In this document: in pieces, positions 24,793-35,935 of the stretch
How positions within the stretch are numbered: the stretch's first letter is position 1
Layout of the letters: each line of letters begins with the position of its first letter
Assembly (NCBI GenBank): GCA_022592435.1
Contig: JABYQS010000075.1
Span: 110,622 to 174,621 of the forward strand
Direction of reading: 5' to 3'
DNA: 64,000 nt
Source: Cerioporus squamosus
Taxonomy: Eukaryota; Basidiomycota; Agaricomycetes; Polyporales; Polyporaceae
The notes under the pieces: generated by a model
What the model was told of the DNA's origin: nothing
Database searches by the model: none
Seen by the model: only the letters and a program-made list of their open reading frames with translations
Position numbers and translations under genes: made by a program

Positions 24793-25062
24793 GTAGAGGC
24801 TACGCACTCACGCTGGTGATATCGGTGAGTTCCTATACGCGTCATTGGCGTAAGCAGGCCAATCACAGCTAATGCGCTACTGCTCGTGTCAGGCTAGATA
24901 CCACGCATGCTTGTGGACACCTCATACCTCATTACTCACTTCCTGCTCGTCACGTCACGTATAAATACTAGATCAGGCCCATAGCTATGGCTGATTGATG
25001 ACAATAACCTCCGGTACGTGATATGAACGCGATATCCGAGTCCTCCACCAAATACTCTCACT

Positions 25063-25810
25063 TCAAGTGTCCCCGCTCAATGCTGCGACGCAGTCAGACA
25101 CGCCGAACTCCATAAGCGGCAGCCCAACCATGCCGTCTTCCCTCCTCTTGGGCTCGATGTACGGCATGCGAATAAGGACCACAACGCGAATCGTGTCCAT
25201 CCATCGGGCGCAGGTTGCTGCCGTGCTGTCAGTCGAAGGCAAGGAGGCAGGGGATGGATGTATCAGGTGTAGCTCAAGCGCGTCTGGCCGTGAATGGAGT
25301 GGCCGAGAGGCGACGAACGGAGCATGCGAAAGTGGGAACCAAGGCCATCCTCTCCGGGACGGGACATGTGAGGTGAGCGAAAACGTTGCGGGAGTAGGCG
25401 CGGTTCGCAAACAGGAGATGGGCTACATACATATCCTCCGAGTCTGAGGATCAGCAATTCCCCACACTATACGATCCAACACGTACCATGATGCTAGCCC
25501 ACGCCATCGAGCGGACACAGCCCCACTTGTCGGATATCCCCTCCGCCGAGACGTTCCCAGCAGCGCCGGAGCGACCGTCAGGTTCATGATGGCCGACGTA
25601 GATCGTTGAGAACTTTGGCCAGTCAGCAGGGCGGGTGTCGGTGAGAGCATGAACTCTGTTCAATACAGCGCGGTCCTGCTGTCGACGGAAGGCGGAGTGC
25701 CATAAGACCAGTATGAGCGGCACGAGCAGGACAAGCGCGAGAGGCAGGCCGACGATAGTGGAGATCGTCAAGACGATTATTTGCCTCAACTCGGAATGGT
25801 CCTGCATCAT
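25063..25810 (-). CDS. Small single-pass membrane protein, unknown
   Basis: The first exon starts MMQDHSELRQIIVLTIST and has one strong membrane helix (VLTISTIVGLPLALVLLVPLILVLW). It is followed by a basic cytosolic-type stretch (HSAFRRQQDRAVLNRVHAL), RPADWPKFSTIYVGHHEP, and an exon end near 25490 at a GTACGT donor. A last exon ends WMDTIRVVVLIRMPYIEPKR...CVAALSGDT with TGA at 25065-25063. The middle exon or exons are unresolved. I do not recognise the family. The one-helix topology and short length suggest a lineage-specific basidiomycete protein. Confidence 0.5.
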
Positions 25811-26667
25811 GAAGGTGTAAATCCAGACCCCGGGAGTGGAGGTGCAGCGTGAGTTGTCGAAGACGCGGCGGGGCTAATTAAGGCGATGGAGCTTGCGTGT
25901 GGCAGGAAGGCGCCGCGGGAGGGAAGCATTTGAAGCGTCGGTGAGAGACGAGGGAGGTCCATGTTTCAGGTATAATGGGCATACCTCCGGTCTTTCATAC
26001 CGGCGGACCTTCCTGAGAGACACTGCGCACATCGAGATGCACGACCTGGCGCGAGGTTGACAGCACCGCGATCGTCCTGGTCCCGTCCCGACGTCTTCAG
26101 ATGATAAGTCCGACGTTCTAGCGGAGCGCAGTGTCGCCGTTGCACTGCGTACTGCTTACCGAGATATGTAGGTACGCTGCTACTCAAAGCTCTTCTGTAG
26201 GTTCCGTGAACCTTCAGCTGTCCTCGCGTTGATGTGTTTTGACGTGAGACTGTCGTGAGCAATCTGAGAGTTGGTTTTGAGTTCGCTGACTGCCAACTGA
26301 CTGCCACTGCAGACGGAGCGGACCTTGCCGTGGCTTCAGGGCAGGAACATTGGGCCCCAGCGCTTCGATTGCCATTCTCGGCGACCCATGCACGACACAA
26401 ATCACCTTGGACTCATCCGACGCGATTCATTCGAGTTTGGAACATGGAGGTGATGCCTCGACCTCATTGCGATATTGCTTCTGACCGATGCTCGTAACAA
26501 ACCTTCAATTCACCGTTCAATGATGTGCCAGCGCCGTACTCTGGCGCAAGCAAGGCTTGGCTGTTTGAAGGTTCAACGCGCAGTGGCAGCGTGAAACTCA
26601 TTCAACATTAAGTAGAACATGATCGATACTCTAGCTCAATGATTACGCTCCGCGTGGATGTGTCGCT
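25811..26667. other. Intergenic
   Basis: About 0.86 kb between the one-TM gene and the 3' end of the hydrophobin. No supported gene. The short frames on both strands lack domain features. Confidence 0.45.
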
Positions 26668-27104
26668 CTAGAGCTGGATAGGAAGACAGCCGACCGAAAG
26701 GAGGCCACCCTGAAAGAATCGGACTAGTGAGTCAACACCAGATATGCATGCCAAAGGCAAGGTACTCACGACGTTGTTGTTCTGGCAGCAGACTGCGTTG
26801 GCTGAGCAGGCGTTCCCGCTACCAAGACCGACAACAGAGAGAGGCGAGCACTTGAGACCGATCTGACCGGTCACGCCCTGGAGGGCAACGCCGACCACGG
26901 ACAGGAGCGCAGAGCCTGCCGCAGAGTTTGCCTAGAGCGCGTGAATGTGAGATGGACACTCAGACCGAAGGGTGAAGTAGCATGCTAACGTACGTCCTCG
27001 AGGCTCTCGCAGCATTGGATAGGGCCGGTGCTGCAGTTGCCATCAGCGGCGACCGCAAGGACGGGGAGGGCGAGGAGAGCGGCAGCAGCGACGCGGAAGA
27101 ACAT
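26668..27104 (-). CDS. Class I hydrophobin
   Basis: Secreted amphipathic coat protein that assembles at hyphal and air interfaces. Three exons give 104 residues. A signal peptide (MFFRVAAAALLALPVLAVAA) is followed by the full eight-Cys pattern: CSTGPIQCC, LKC, GNACSANAVCC and VGC. C1 is separated from C2-C3 by six residues, C4 from C5 by 13, C5 from C6-C7 by five, and C8 follows C7 by 12. The last exon supplies GGLLSVGCLPIQL, and without it the eighth Cys would be missed. Introns begin GTACGT (after SLED) and GTGAGT. A TATA element lies about 90 nt upstream. Confidence 0.95.
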
Positions 27105-27192
27105 GGCGAAAACTGGAGTTGTGTGGTGAGGGAGTGTGTCTGCGTGTGCTGGAGTGACTGCGAACTGAAGTCGTCGGTCTCTTCCTCCAGGG

Positions 27193-27198
27193 CTTATA
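27193..27198 (-). promoter_or_regulatory. TATA box of the hydrophobin gene
   Basis: GATATAAGCC on the minus strand, about 90 nt upstream of the hydrophobin ATG at 27104. Confidence 0.6.
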
Positions 27199-27732
27199 TC
27201 CTCGACTGGATGGTTCGTGCACGACCTTGCCAGCTGGCCGGCGTCGTACAGCCTACATGTTTCACGCTTCCCGCGGCACGCCTCATGCGAGGGCGGGGCT
27301 GCGCCTGTTCCGCTTTGTATCAGGTCTGAAGCTGTCTTCACCGCGTACAGTCGGCTGCACCAGCTATTGAGCGCGTCAAGGGGCGCGCCGCCCGCCTGGC
27401 AGCAGGCGCAACCAGCCATCCTGCGCGTCGGACTGCGGAGCGCGCACGTCTGTAGGCGAGGAGATCTGTCACAGAGAAGAAATTTGTCCTGACTCATGGA
27501 CTTGCGCTTGAGTTGGACCCATGGCTCCGAGTCCATTCTCCCGACGTCCGCCCAGGCTCGAACGTGAAGGTCTGTGCTGTTTCCTGCGACGGCGAACATA
27601 GCCTGATACAGGATTAGGGGGGAACAAATGAAATCGCGGTTGCTTCCCGTTATCCAATTCCTCCCAGTCTATGTAATACGGAAAGGTCGAGCACTACTCG
27701 AGTGACGGCGAGGGACGGTATACGCCATCGCA
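27199..27732. other. Upstream region of the hydrophobin gene
   Basis: Distal promoter of the hydrophobin up to the 3' end of the F-box/LRR-like gene. A minus-strand frame reads through here into the hydrophobin exon, but it lies mostly upstream of the TATA box and is rejected as coding. Confidence 0.4.
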
Positions 27733-29459
27733 CTACGCCCGGGTGACATTGAGCGAGGCCTTCGCTGCCTCCGCCTCCTCGGGGACAGGTCTCTGGTTGC
27801 GTATCGCCCTAATCTCCTGCTCGACAGCACCCCAAGTGAAGTATTGCGGCGTGAGCGAGATCGTGCGTCTGGCGGCGAACACTTCTGGATCCCTTAGCAC
27901 GAGGCGGGGGAAGAGATGGTCGATATACTGCGCCAGGAGCGCCTTCTCCAGGCGGCCGTGGTCCATGCTCACGGCAAAAGTCATCTTCAAGTCGAGGTCC
28001 TCGAGAGGGTGCGCAGGGCTCCTCGCGACGGCGGGAACCTCGATATCGTCTGGAAGAGTGACCTTGGTCATGGATAGCCTGCGCAGCTGCGGGCAGTGCT
28101 CGGCGAAGAGTTGGAGGGATGCGAGGGATGGGCGAATGCGCACTGCGCCGATGGGGGAGTAGGCAAGAGAGAGCGTCCGGATGTGCCGCCATGCGCGAGC
28201 GATCTCGGCAATGTCTTCATCGCCACATGGGATGGTGGCGTTTGCTAGGCAAATCTCGACGTCCTCCAGGTCAGGGAGCCCTAGCAGCGGGCGGATGATG
28301 GCGGAGTAAGAGGAAGTGGTCGCAGCTGGGGCGTTCCACACGAGCTCGGAAGGGTCGTTGAGGACCACTACTGACACTTTGCGCAATGAACGCGCGAAGG
28401 TCGACGATGCGATGAGGGGGAAGAGATAGTTATCCATCTGCGAGTACTCCCCATCTATGGACTTGAGCAGAAGCACGCGGATATTCGGGGTGTCGAGGAG
28501 GCCGGACAAGACGCCACATAGATCCTTGGACGACCCTTGCAGGCGAAGCTCCATCAGACTGGGGGCATGAACTGATGCGCCAGTATGGTCAAAGTCACCG
28601 ATCCGTGCAAAGAGGACTTCGAGAGACTCGAGGGATGCAAGGATGGATCGCAAGTGGTCCGCATTGAATACGAGAGACTGGTTGAACAGGTAGAGTTCGC
28701 GAAGACGGGTGAGTCCAAGGACAGAGGGGAGCATCGCCATGCCAGGGCCCTCTCTGCCGGCGAGGGAGAACCTCGCAAGGCAAGGAGCGGCCGCAGCCAA
28801 TCCCGCGAAGACAGGGTCAACGTCATCGTAAAGTTCGTATCGCTGAGGAGTAGCAAACGCGCCCCCAGTGGACTCCATCCCAAGGCGGCTGACGCTGATT
28901 TCCAAGTCTTGCAGCGATGGCGAGGACAGAAGGAGGACAGATACATCGGTGGGTACCGCGTGTCTCCATGAGAGTCGCTGCAGAGACGGCAGGAACGTCT
29001 GGCCATCGTTGTACTTCGTCAAGACGCGTATGAGCGCAAGCTCGCTCTTCTGACAGGCCGCAGCCCCGATATCGCGGATGTGTGATGCGCGACGCAGGAA
29101 ACGCTTCCATCTCTCCGGTTCTCGTTCGACTACGTCCTTCACGAACTCTTCAGCGTCGATGTACTAGAGCAGAGATAGCTAATCAGCATCGCAACCAGAA
29201 CACGAGTACGGCACCGTACCTGCCAGTAAGCGGAGAGATACTTGGCCTCCCGAGAGAAGTCTCTCCCAGCCAGGAGGTTCCACAAAGGGCGGAAGGATGC
29301 GAGGTCTCTCCATAGTACGTAGGACGCGGGGTCTTCCCACGCGCGACATACGCGAGCACACGACGCGAGAGTAGAAGTGCCAGCCAGGCGGACGTGGTCA
29401 AATAGGTGTAGCAAGAGATCGTAACTGAACAGAGTCGTATAAACGGCTGACTGGTCCAT
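27733..29459 (-). CDS. F-box protein with leucine-rich-repeat-like region
   Basis: Agaricomycete-type F-box protein, about 550 residues in two exons (29459 to about 29220, then about 29163 to 27733). The F-box is at the N-terminus (LFSYDLLLHLFDHVRLAG, LASCARVCRAWEDPASYVLW). The remainder contains repeated Leu-rich segments of LRR type, for example SLQDLEISVSRLG, RLRELYLFNQSLVF, LESLEVLFARIGDF, LMELRLQGSSKDL and LPDLEDVEICLANATI. It is likely a substrate adaptor of an SCF complex (known for the fold, inferred here). It lacks the zinc modules of the three-member family elsewhere in the window and is not part of it. Confidence 0.8.
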
Positions 29460-30330
29460 GGGAGCACTTCAAGGCTTGCGTTGCTTGTGCGATGCGGTCG
29501 AACAATCCGGAAGACGATGTTATATATGTATGCTGGAACTTTGGCGACGCAATGTCCGACGAGACGTGGTTGCAGGCAGATCTGAGGGAGAGAGTGGCTG
29601 TTCCAGATAAGTATGCCGATGTGGCAGTCCAAGTTCAGTGACTCCGACTCCGAGCGGTCGGGATATGTGCCACGGATCAGTGATGTTGCTACGGAGATGG
29701 ATGACTAATCAAGCATATCCCACTTACCACTATCTCAAACGATGAACAACAAACCACTCCCGGACTCTGCCCTCGTAGGTACGGGCTGGTACGGGATGAA
29801 GCGGCACCCCAGTAAATATTGCATTTACCCGAACCGCATAACTGTCGGCGCCGCCGCGAGACTCAGTTAGGCCCGGGTGAGTGAATATCAAATGAAAAAC
29901 AGTAAACTTGACGACATGCTCAAACGGACAGTGTTACTCACCTCCAGTGGGAGCATGGCTGACATTTGTTCCGTCATTAAGAAAATGCGTCGAGATGATT
30001 TTCGGAAGACGAACGGGATGAAACTTCATGAAAGTACTCGCGACGGTTAGACAGGTGGCGGTGTTATCTCGTGGCGCGACTTCCCCTTTCGGCTTCCCGC
30101 TTGCTTGGCCCTTGCTCATAACCTCCATCATTAAGCCTGGAAAGTTTTCCAGATTTCCCATGCAAGTCCCGACAGGAGTAGCTCTTCGCACCTGGTGGGA
30201 TTGAAACCACCGGGCCCGCCACCACCGACGCCGCGCACTCCACATATGGCCAGACGGCGCTATGGGACGCCGCCACCCTAAAAAAATGCGTTTGAAAGAA
30301 GAAAAAAATGAGCTTGACTCCAAGATGTGG
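29460..30330. other. Intergenic, distal AA9 promoter
   Basis: No supported gene. A minus-strand frame at 30401-29934 shows no family features. The region contains AT-rich patches near 29815 and 29890 and is expected to carry the regulatory sites of the AA9 gene. Confidence 0.45.
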
Positions 30331-30337
30331 TATATAA
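30331..30337 (+). promoter_or_regulatory. TATA box of AA9 gene 1
   Basis: TATATAAAGG, followed by a long pyrimidine-rich leader of roughly 170-200 nt before the ATG at 30543. The leader is longer than those of the other secreted-enzyme genes here. Confidence 0.6.
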
Positions 30338-30542
30338 AGGCGGGGACATGCAGCTCAGAAGCCCTCAGCTGTTGCTTATCGACACAACTCCCCTTCTCCA
30401 TTGATATTCTGGTCTCGCCAACCCGGCCCAGGCCCCCGACTCGTCAGCCTCTCGTCCCACATCCCACCGAGACACTCCTCGTCGCTCTCTTCGTCTGCTG
30501 GAACAGTCCCTGGCTTTTTATCTCCTCGCTAATCGTATCACC

Positions 30543-31479
30543 ATGAACGCTATCATCTTTGCTCTCCTCGCTGTCACCCCTCTCGTTGCGGGTCACGGAT
30601 ACCTCGCCTCGATCACCGTCGATGGCACCACCTACAAGGGGAACACCCCAAGCAGCAGCAGCAGTGAGTACCGTAAAACGTCTGTAGTACCCTCAGTTAC
30701 TGATCTCACCCTTCCTTTCGCAGTCTCGTCAGTGATCCGCATGATCGACGACATCAGCCCCGTCAAGGGTGCAGACAACAAGTACCTTGCGTGCGGTCAA
30801 AACGCCGAGAAGGCGGCGGAGGTTGCCTCGGCGAAGCCCGGCAGCACCGTCAGCTTCAAGTGGGTCAACAACAACGGTGGCAACGTAAGTCCCCCACTAC
30901 CCCGTCTCACTTGATCGTATCGCTGACATCGTGCCCTGCGAATTATAGTGGATCCACGAGGTCGGCCCTCTGCTCACGTACATGGCGTCGTGCGGCTCCG
31001 CGGGCTGCAAGAGCTTCGACCACTCCCAGGCCGAGTGGTTCAAGATCGAGGAGGACGGCCTCCGCTCGGACGGCACGTGGGCGATGCAGGACCTCTACGA
31101 GGGCAAGTCCGCGACGGTCACGCTCCCGCCGAACATCAAGGCGGGCGAGTACCTCATCCGCCACGAGCTCATCGCGCTGCACACCGCCGCGACCGTCGGC
31201 GGCGCCGAGTTCTACCCCGCGTGCGCGCAGCTCTCCGTCGGGGGCAGCCAGACGGGCACCCCGAACGAGACGGTGTCGTTCCCCGGGGCGTACAGCGACC
31301 ACGACGCGGGCATCCTCATCGATGCGTACGACATGACTGGCGACTACCCGTTCCCCGGTCCTGCCATCTCGAACCTCGCTGGCAAGACCGTTGCCGCTCG
31401 GGATGCCATCGCGAACTCGGCTGCGCTCCCTCCGAGCCGCCGTATCAGCCGTACGATGCGCTCGATGAACCTCGCATGA
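30543..31479 (+). CDS. AA9 lytic polysaccharide monooxygenase 1
   Basis: Secreted copper enzyme that oxidatively cleaves crystalline polysaccharides, chiefly cellulose. The 17-residue signal peptide (MNAIIFALLAVTPLVAG) is followed by His18, which becomes the N-terminal copper-brace histidine (HGYLASITVDG). The second copper His is in WIHEVGPLLTYMASC and the axial Tyr in GAEFYPAC. Family blocks WFKIEEDG, KAGEYLIRHELIALHTA and VSFPGAYSDHDAG are present. Two introns: one after the Ser run at about 30662, one at about 30884-30950. There is no cellulose-binding module; a short basic tail (PPSRRISRTMRS) follows. The Gln normally next to the axial Tyr is Glu here. The last exon is very GC-rich. Confidence 0.95.
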
Positions 31480-31921
31480 GCGGTCACGCTCCGAGTGCGC
31501 CTTCGTTCGCTACTTCATGCCATACCTTTCCGTGCATACACTACCATACACTCCTCCTAGACTACCTACTAGTTCGTAACCGCTCTACCGGTTGTATCCC
31601 TAGACTGTAGCTTTCTTCTCCGCTTTGCTGCCTGGTGCTGCATCCGGATGTATGCTTGTCATGTAGCTATAATAGACATAGAATGCGGCGATAGCTGCTT
31701 GTTGTCCTTGCTATGTCGTGCCAATGACCGAGACGATAAGAGAAGTAGCTCTGCAAGGTGGTATGCATTGTAATCTATCCATCTGCCAAGTCGTCGAGGT
31801 ATACACTATATTACAGAAGGCTACAATATCCAAGAATCCGCGTATCGTCGCATCATCGTAGTCACTAGTCCAAACTGTTCGCTCGTCAGCGCCCGATCCG
31901 GAGGACGATCATAGAATGTAC
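31480..31921. other. Intergenic between convergent genes
   Basis: 3' flanks of AA9 gene 1 and the ZIP gene. No gene seen. Confidence 0.4.
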
Positions 31922-34321
31922 TCACATTCTACGAAAGCGACGATGTCCGGCAGAGAATCGAGGCGATGGTCAGCACATGTACGGATTCTAGCGAGAGACA
32001 GCACGTACCCAATAGCAGCCATGGCGATCACCCCCGCAAACAAGCTCCCCAGCGCGAGCGCCTGCCTCCGGACGCTGCTCCGCCAGAGGTGCGCGTCCAT
32101 GACGAAGTCGCCCGCGAGCATCTCGACGCACGCCGCGTATATGAGCATCCCCGCGGAGATCGCCGACATGACGCCTTGCACGAGTATCAGGTTCGCTGTA
32201 GCGGCAGACCGGTCGGTGAGTCTACGACGGGTGGAAGGGAAGGGCAAGGTACGCACGGCCTTTAGTCTTGACGCCTCCTAGTGTGGCGAGTCCGATCCCG
32301 ATCCCGAGCGGCGTAGTGATGGCGAAGGTGGCGGCGAGGAGCGGCTTGAGCGTGCGTCCGGGCAGGATGTGGAAGCCATCTGCCGAGAGCGGGTAAGCTC
32401 AGGTCCGCAGTATGATAACCGGAGACGTACGTTCAGAGTCGCGCGTGGGCAGGCCTGCTATCCGTATCCCAAGAGAGAGACCCTCGAAGAGCTGGTGGAA
32501 GACAATGGCGATGACAAGAGAAGCTGAGCATTCGGCGTCAGCAGCGCATACACTCGGCATACAGAAGGCGACTCACTGAACTCGGACCCGCTCGTGATCG
32601 AGAGGGTCAAGCCAATAACGAGGGAATGAATCATGATGCCCAATTGTAGCACCTGAGCGCGATGGTCAGCGAGAGCCGCACGGGCGCGATGGGAGTCCTC
32701 ACCAGAATGCCGATCACCTGTCTTCTTTGGCCCACCTTCGTCTCGGTGGATTCTCCGGGGTCGGTCGCGCACTCCTCGTCGACGCTTCCGTCATGCATGT
32801 GTCCGTACCCATGCCCATGTCCACTGTCATGGTCTTCGCCGTCGATGCCGTGCATCCAGCGTTCCATATCTGCGTGCGCATGGCCGTGGTGATGACCGCG
32901 ACTGCTCTGGCTATGCCCGTTCTCGCCGTTCTTGGCCCCGTTGCTTTTCACGGGCTGTGGCGGCGGGCGTCGTGGTGGCGGGAGAGGGGCCTCACTTTGC
33001 GAGGGGGAATGGGAGTGGGCGTGAACGTGCGAGTGTGGACGAGGGCCATCGGCGGCAGTAATGCTCGATGCTTCACTGCCCCAGCCGCTCCACGGGAACC
33101 AGCGCCACCGCGAGACGCGGGCATGGTGCTTTGCGTGCGAGTCGCGCGGCTCGTGTCTGTGGTGACCTCCGGAGAAGAATGCATCGCCAGGAGGGGCGGA
33201 TATGTGCGCGAGGTGGTTGCTTGGGCGAGCTGGCGGCCGACTTGAGGAGCCTTGGGAGGTAGACCCATAGGGTCGGGAAACGGCCGGAGATGCCGATGGG
33301 TTGAGAGGCGACGTTTCATGCACGTGCGTGGCCGTTTGCGATGTCTCTTGGGATAACTCAGGAGGGGCGAGGGGAAGGGGTGCACCAGATGGATGACCCG
33401 CTTCGTCGAACAGGTCGGCAGGGCGCTCGCCGTGGGTCGGGCGTGGAAGACCCTCTAACCAAGTCGGTGTACCGCTCGGAGTCTCCACCAGGATAGCTGG
33501 TCGGATCTCTGTAGAAGCATCAAAGGCCATCTGCACGGATGAGGCGGATGAGGCGGTGGGTGTGGATGGGGCGGAAGGATATGACTGGAGTCTATCGACG
33601 AATGCGGTCGACACATCTGCGACGAAGTCAGACGAGCATTCGGGGATAAGAGCCAATGTGACGTACATTCAACAAGAAATATGCACAGAAGAGAGCACAG
33701 ACTGTGGGCGGAAAGTATCAGCAACGCATCGTGCGCAAAGAGCAAAAAGTGGCGATGCGAACAAAGAAGTCATCGGCTGTCTCAAGCTCATCAACAGCCG
33801 AACCAGGTCAAGCAATAGACGGAAAAGACTGCATACGCCGCTGAAGGAAGCAACTATGATATGAACCAGCAGTCTTTCGTCGGCGTTCGTAGACCTATGC
33901 CGGATGCGGTGCGCAATAAGGAAGAGTACTCACACAATCATCCCAGCCCAATCTCCCACCTTCCATCTCTCATTCACAACCGGCTGCAGCAAGGCCTTGA
34001 AGGAATCTTGAAGCAGATGTACGAACGCAGTTGAGAGGATGACGCCTGTGCCGAAGTGCTTCCCGACGAAGAAGAGGATACTCGGCACGCGGATTGAGCG
34101 AAATGTCGCCGTGATGGTAGGGAATGAGACGGCTAAATGAGTTGTGCTAGAGCCTGAGAAGACGCACTTCATGACAGACAGATGTGCGACGTACCAAAGA
34201 GAGACACAACGAAGATGAGCAGCATGATCAGCACCCGTTCCACCGTCCCGTCCTGTCCCACCAACATGACTTGAGGTAGCTTCCTGAACGCATTCCCGAT
34301 GGACAATCCCAGATCAGACAT
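31922..34321 (-). CDS. ZIP-family zinc/iron transporter with long His-rich loop
   Basis: Divalent metal importer of the ZIP (SLC39) family. The spliced N-terminus reads MSDLGLSIGNAFRKLPQ, then ERVLIMLLIFVVSLF, VPSILFFVGKHFGTGV and TAFVHLLQDSFKAL. After a 232-nt intron (33933-33702) it reads GMIVLCSLLCIFLVE then, over another intron, YVSTAFVDRLQSYP. The cytosolic loop between TM3 and TM4 is unusually long (about 300 residues) and carries several His clusters (GGHHRHE, HSHVHAHSHS, RGHHHGHAHAD, HDSGHGHGYGHMHDG). TM4 has the metal site HSLVIGLTLS and TM5 FHQLFEGLSLGIRI, both canonical. The last splice gives AIGM and a TGA at 31924-31922; an unspliced alternative would end slightly later. Plasma-membrane or vacuolar location is not decided by sequence. 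Confidence 0.88.
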
Positions 34322-35080
34322 ACAACTTTGAGCTCGGACGGTCCTTGTTTATGGCAGGGTGGATTGGGGAGTTCAGAGGCAGGAGAGGATGGGAGAACGG
34401 AAGCAGACTGGATCGCATATACGGCGCGCGTCATTTGCATCACCGTCGACTCGCGAGTCGCTGAGGACCGCACCAGTTGTTCCGCGGTGTCCGGAGTCTC
34501 GCATCTAGTGGGCCAATCACAGTGGCTGGAAAAATAACGGAGACCCCGAAGTGCCTCCACATTAGGAAAGAGGAGCGCCCGACCCGATAACCTCGAGGCA
34601 AACCTCCCCAGTCCTGATCCTTCGTTCTTATTTGATTTCGTTCTTTCTGGCTATGCTGATGACCTCCTTGACTGTTAGAATTGCTGCGAACATCAGTTGG
34701 ATAATCAACAGTCCGTATGAGTCTACCTGGCCTGGATGAAGGCCGAACGAAAGAGGGAGTCTGATATTTACAAGGTGTGACGGCGACATAGTATGTGAAT
34801 TGAACAGTCTGACCAACGCTGCGTAACTGATGGTACCTAGCATTTTCAGGACAATAACGGGCCGCGGAACCCTTCAAGTGTGGTGATAGCTGGCTTGCCA
34901 TCGCTGCGAACAGTTCTCCCATTACAAAGTCACTGGCCAACAGCTCAACATGGTCTCCCGACATCACGACGCAGGAAGGACAGAACAGGTTGTTGAAGGT
35001 GTAAGTGCCAACACGAGTGCACGTAGACGCTGTCCCGTGGCTACTGTCTCGAGCTTCGTTCTCGCCATCTCCATCTTGGA
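34322..35080. other. Intergenic
   Basis: Upstream of the ZIP gene and 3' to the next minus-strand gene. A long minus-strand frame (34967-34440) has no recognisable family and no coding bias that I can support. Confidence 0.4.
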
Positions 35081-35935
35081 TTACGCAGACTTGCGCTCTT
35101 CCCGCGCAATGGCCTCCTCCAACTCTACGACCCGGCGAGCTAGCTCCCGCCGCTCACGCTCGCGTCCACCCCGGCCATCGCGGATAGCTGCAGACCGTGC
35201 CTGGAGGTAGCGAAGCTGCGTTCGGAATGCATCCTGCAACTGCGCATCGTCTTCTTGGATGCGCTGGCGGGTCTCCACGGGCACCTTGCATGCGCGTGCG
35301 ACCTCTTCCTCGGGGTAGTCGCCCGCCATGATATGGTAGACCAACCCAGGAACCCGCAAGCACGGCGATCTTGCGCGATGGGGAGCTGTCGCCACAAGGA
35401 TCGCAGCGATGAGCCGCAGGAAGGAGCCGTCGTTTTGCGGTACGCGTGAGAGGTCCGTATGTGAGATGAGGGTCTGACCTCTCAGTGGCAGGAGGTCGTA
35501 GTAGTCGTCGGCGGCCAGGATCCTCGGCAGATCCTCGATGCGGTCAACGCCGTCATGCACCGTCGCCGGCGAGGACCAGCGGTCCCAACCGCAAACCAGC
35601 TACCGCCTGGACCTCCTCGGATCCGTCCCTCCGGAGCTCCAGTTTGGCCAGAAGATGTTCATGGGTGCGCGACTTGCGCAGTTCCAGGCTCGCAACGCGG
35701 CACCCATAGGCGTCAACTTTCGGGGCGTAGACCACCAAGCCAGATATGCCAATGTATTCTGTCGGGTGTGGGGTAGGGGCGCCGTCGTTTTCAGGAGGCG
35801 TGGCTGCCTCGAGGGGAGGAGGATTCGGATCAACCTTGGGGCGTCGCCGCGAGGGTGCAGCATCTGCATGATTTTGTGCAGCAGAAAGGAGATGTCGTAT
35901 GTGATGCTCGCGAAGTTATGTCTGGAAACCATCAT
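35081..35935 (-). CDS. Hypothetical protein with C-terminal coiled coil
   Basis: I do not recognise this gene. The first coding-looking exon includes HPTEYIGISGLVVYAPKVDA and ELRKSRTHEHLLAKLELRRD. After a probable 70-nt intron (donor after EEVQA) comes DLPRILAADDYYDLLPLRGQ, then LISHTDLSRVPQNDGSFLRL, VYHIMAGDYPEEEVARACKV and a long charged helix (RQRIQEDDAQLQDAFRTQLR ... RELARRVVELEEAIAREERK) with coiled-coil character. It ends SA and a stop at 35083-35081. The true first exon may lie upstream, where a frame at 36517-36281 also looks helical. The exon structure is unresolved, and a frameshift cannot be excluded. Confidence 0.5.

Noticed and set aside
26985..27599. Extended 204-residue version of the hydrophobin first exon
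   Set aside because: The extension lies mostly upstream of the TATA box at 27198-27193; the 20-residue signal peptide starting at 27104 is the normal hydrophobin N-terminus.
27743..28162. Plus-strand frame opposite the F-box/LRR gene
   Set aside because: Antisense shadow; the minus-strand protein is continuous for over 460 residues with repeated LRR-like segments.
30791..31610. Arg/Ala-rich frames over AA9 gene 1
   Set aside because: Out-of-frame readings of a very GC-rich exon; composition is extreme and the AA9 frame is unambiguous.
33629..33668. ZIP N-terminal reading MYVTLALIPECSSDFVADVS
   Set aside because: This is a 50-nt intron (GTACGT...CGCAG); splicing gives IFLVEYVSTAFVDRL, the conserved ZIP sequence.
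34440..34967. 175-codon minus-strand frame upstream of the ZIP gene
   Set aside because: No domain, no codon bias, and composition typical of chance frames; treated as intergenic.
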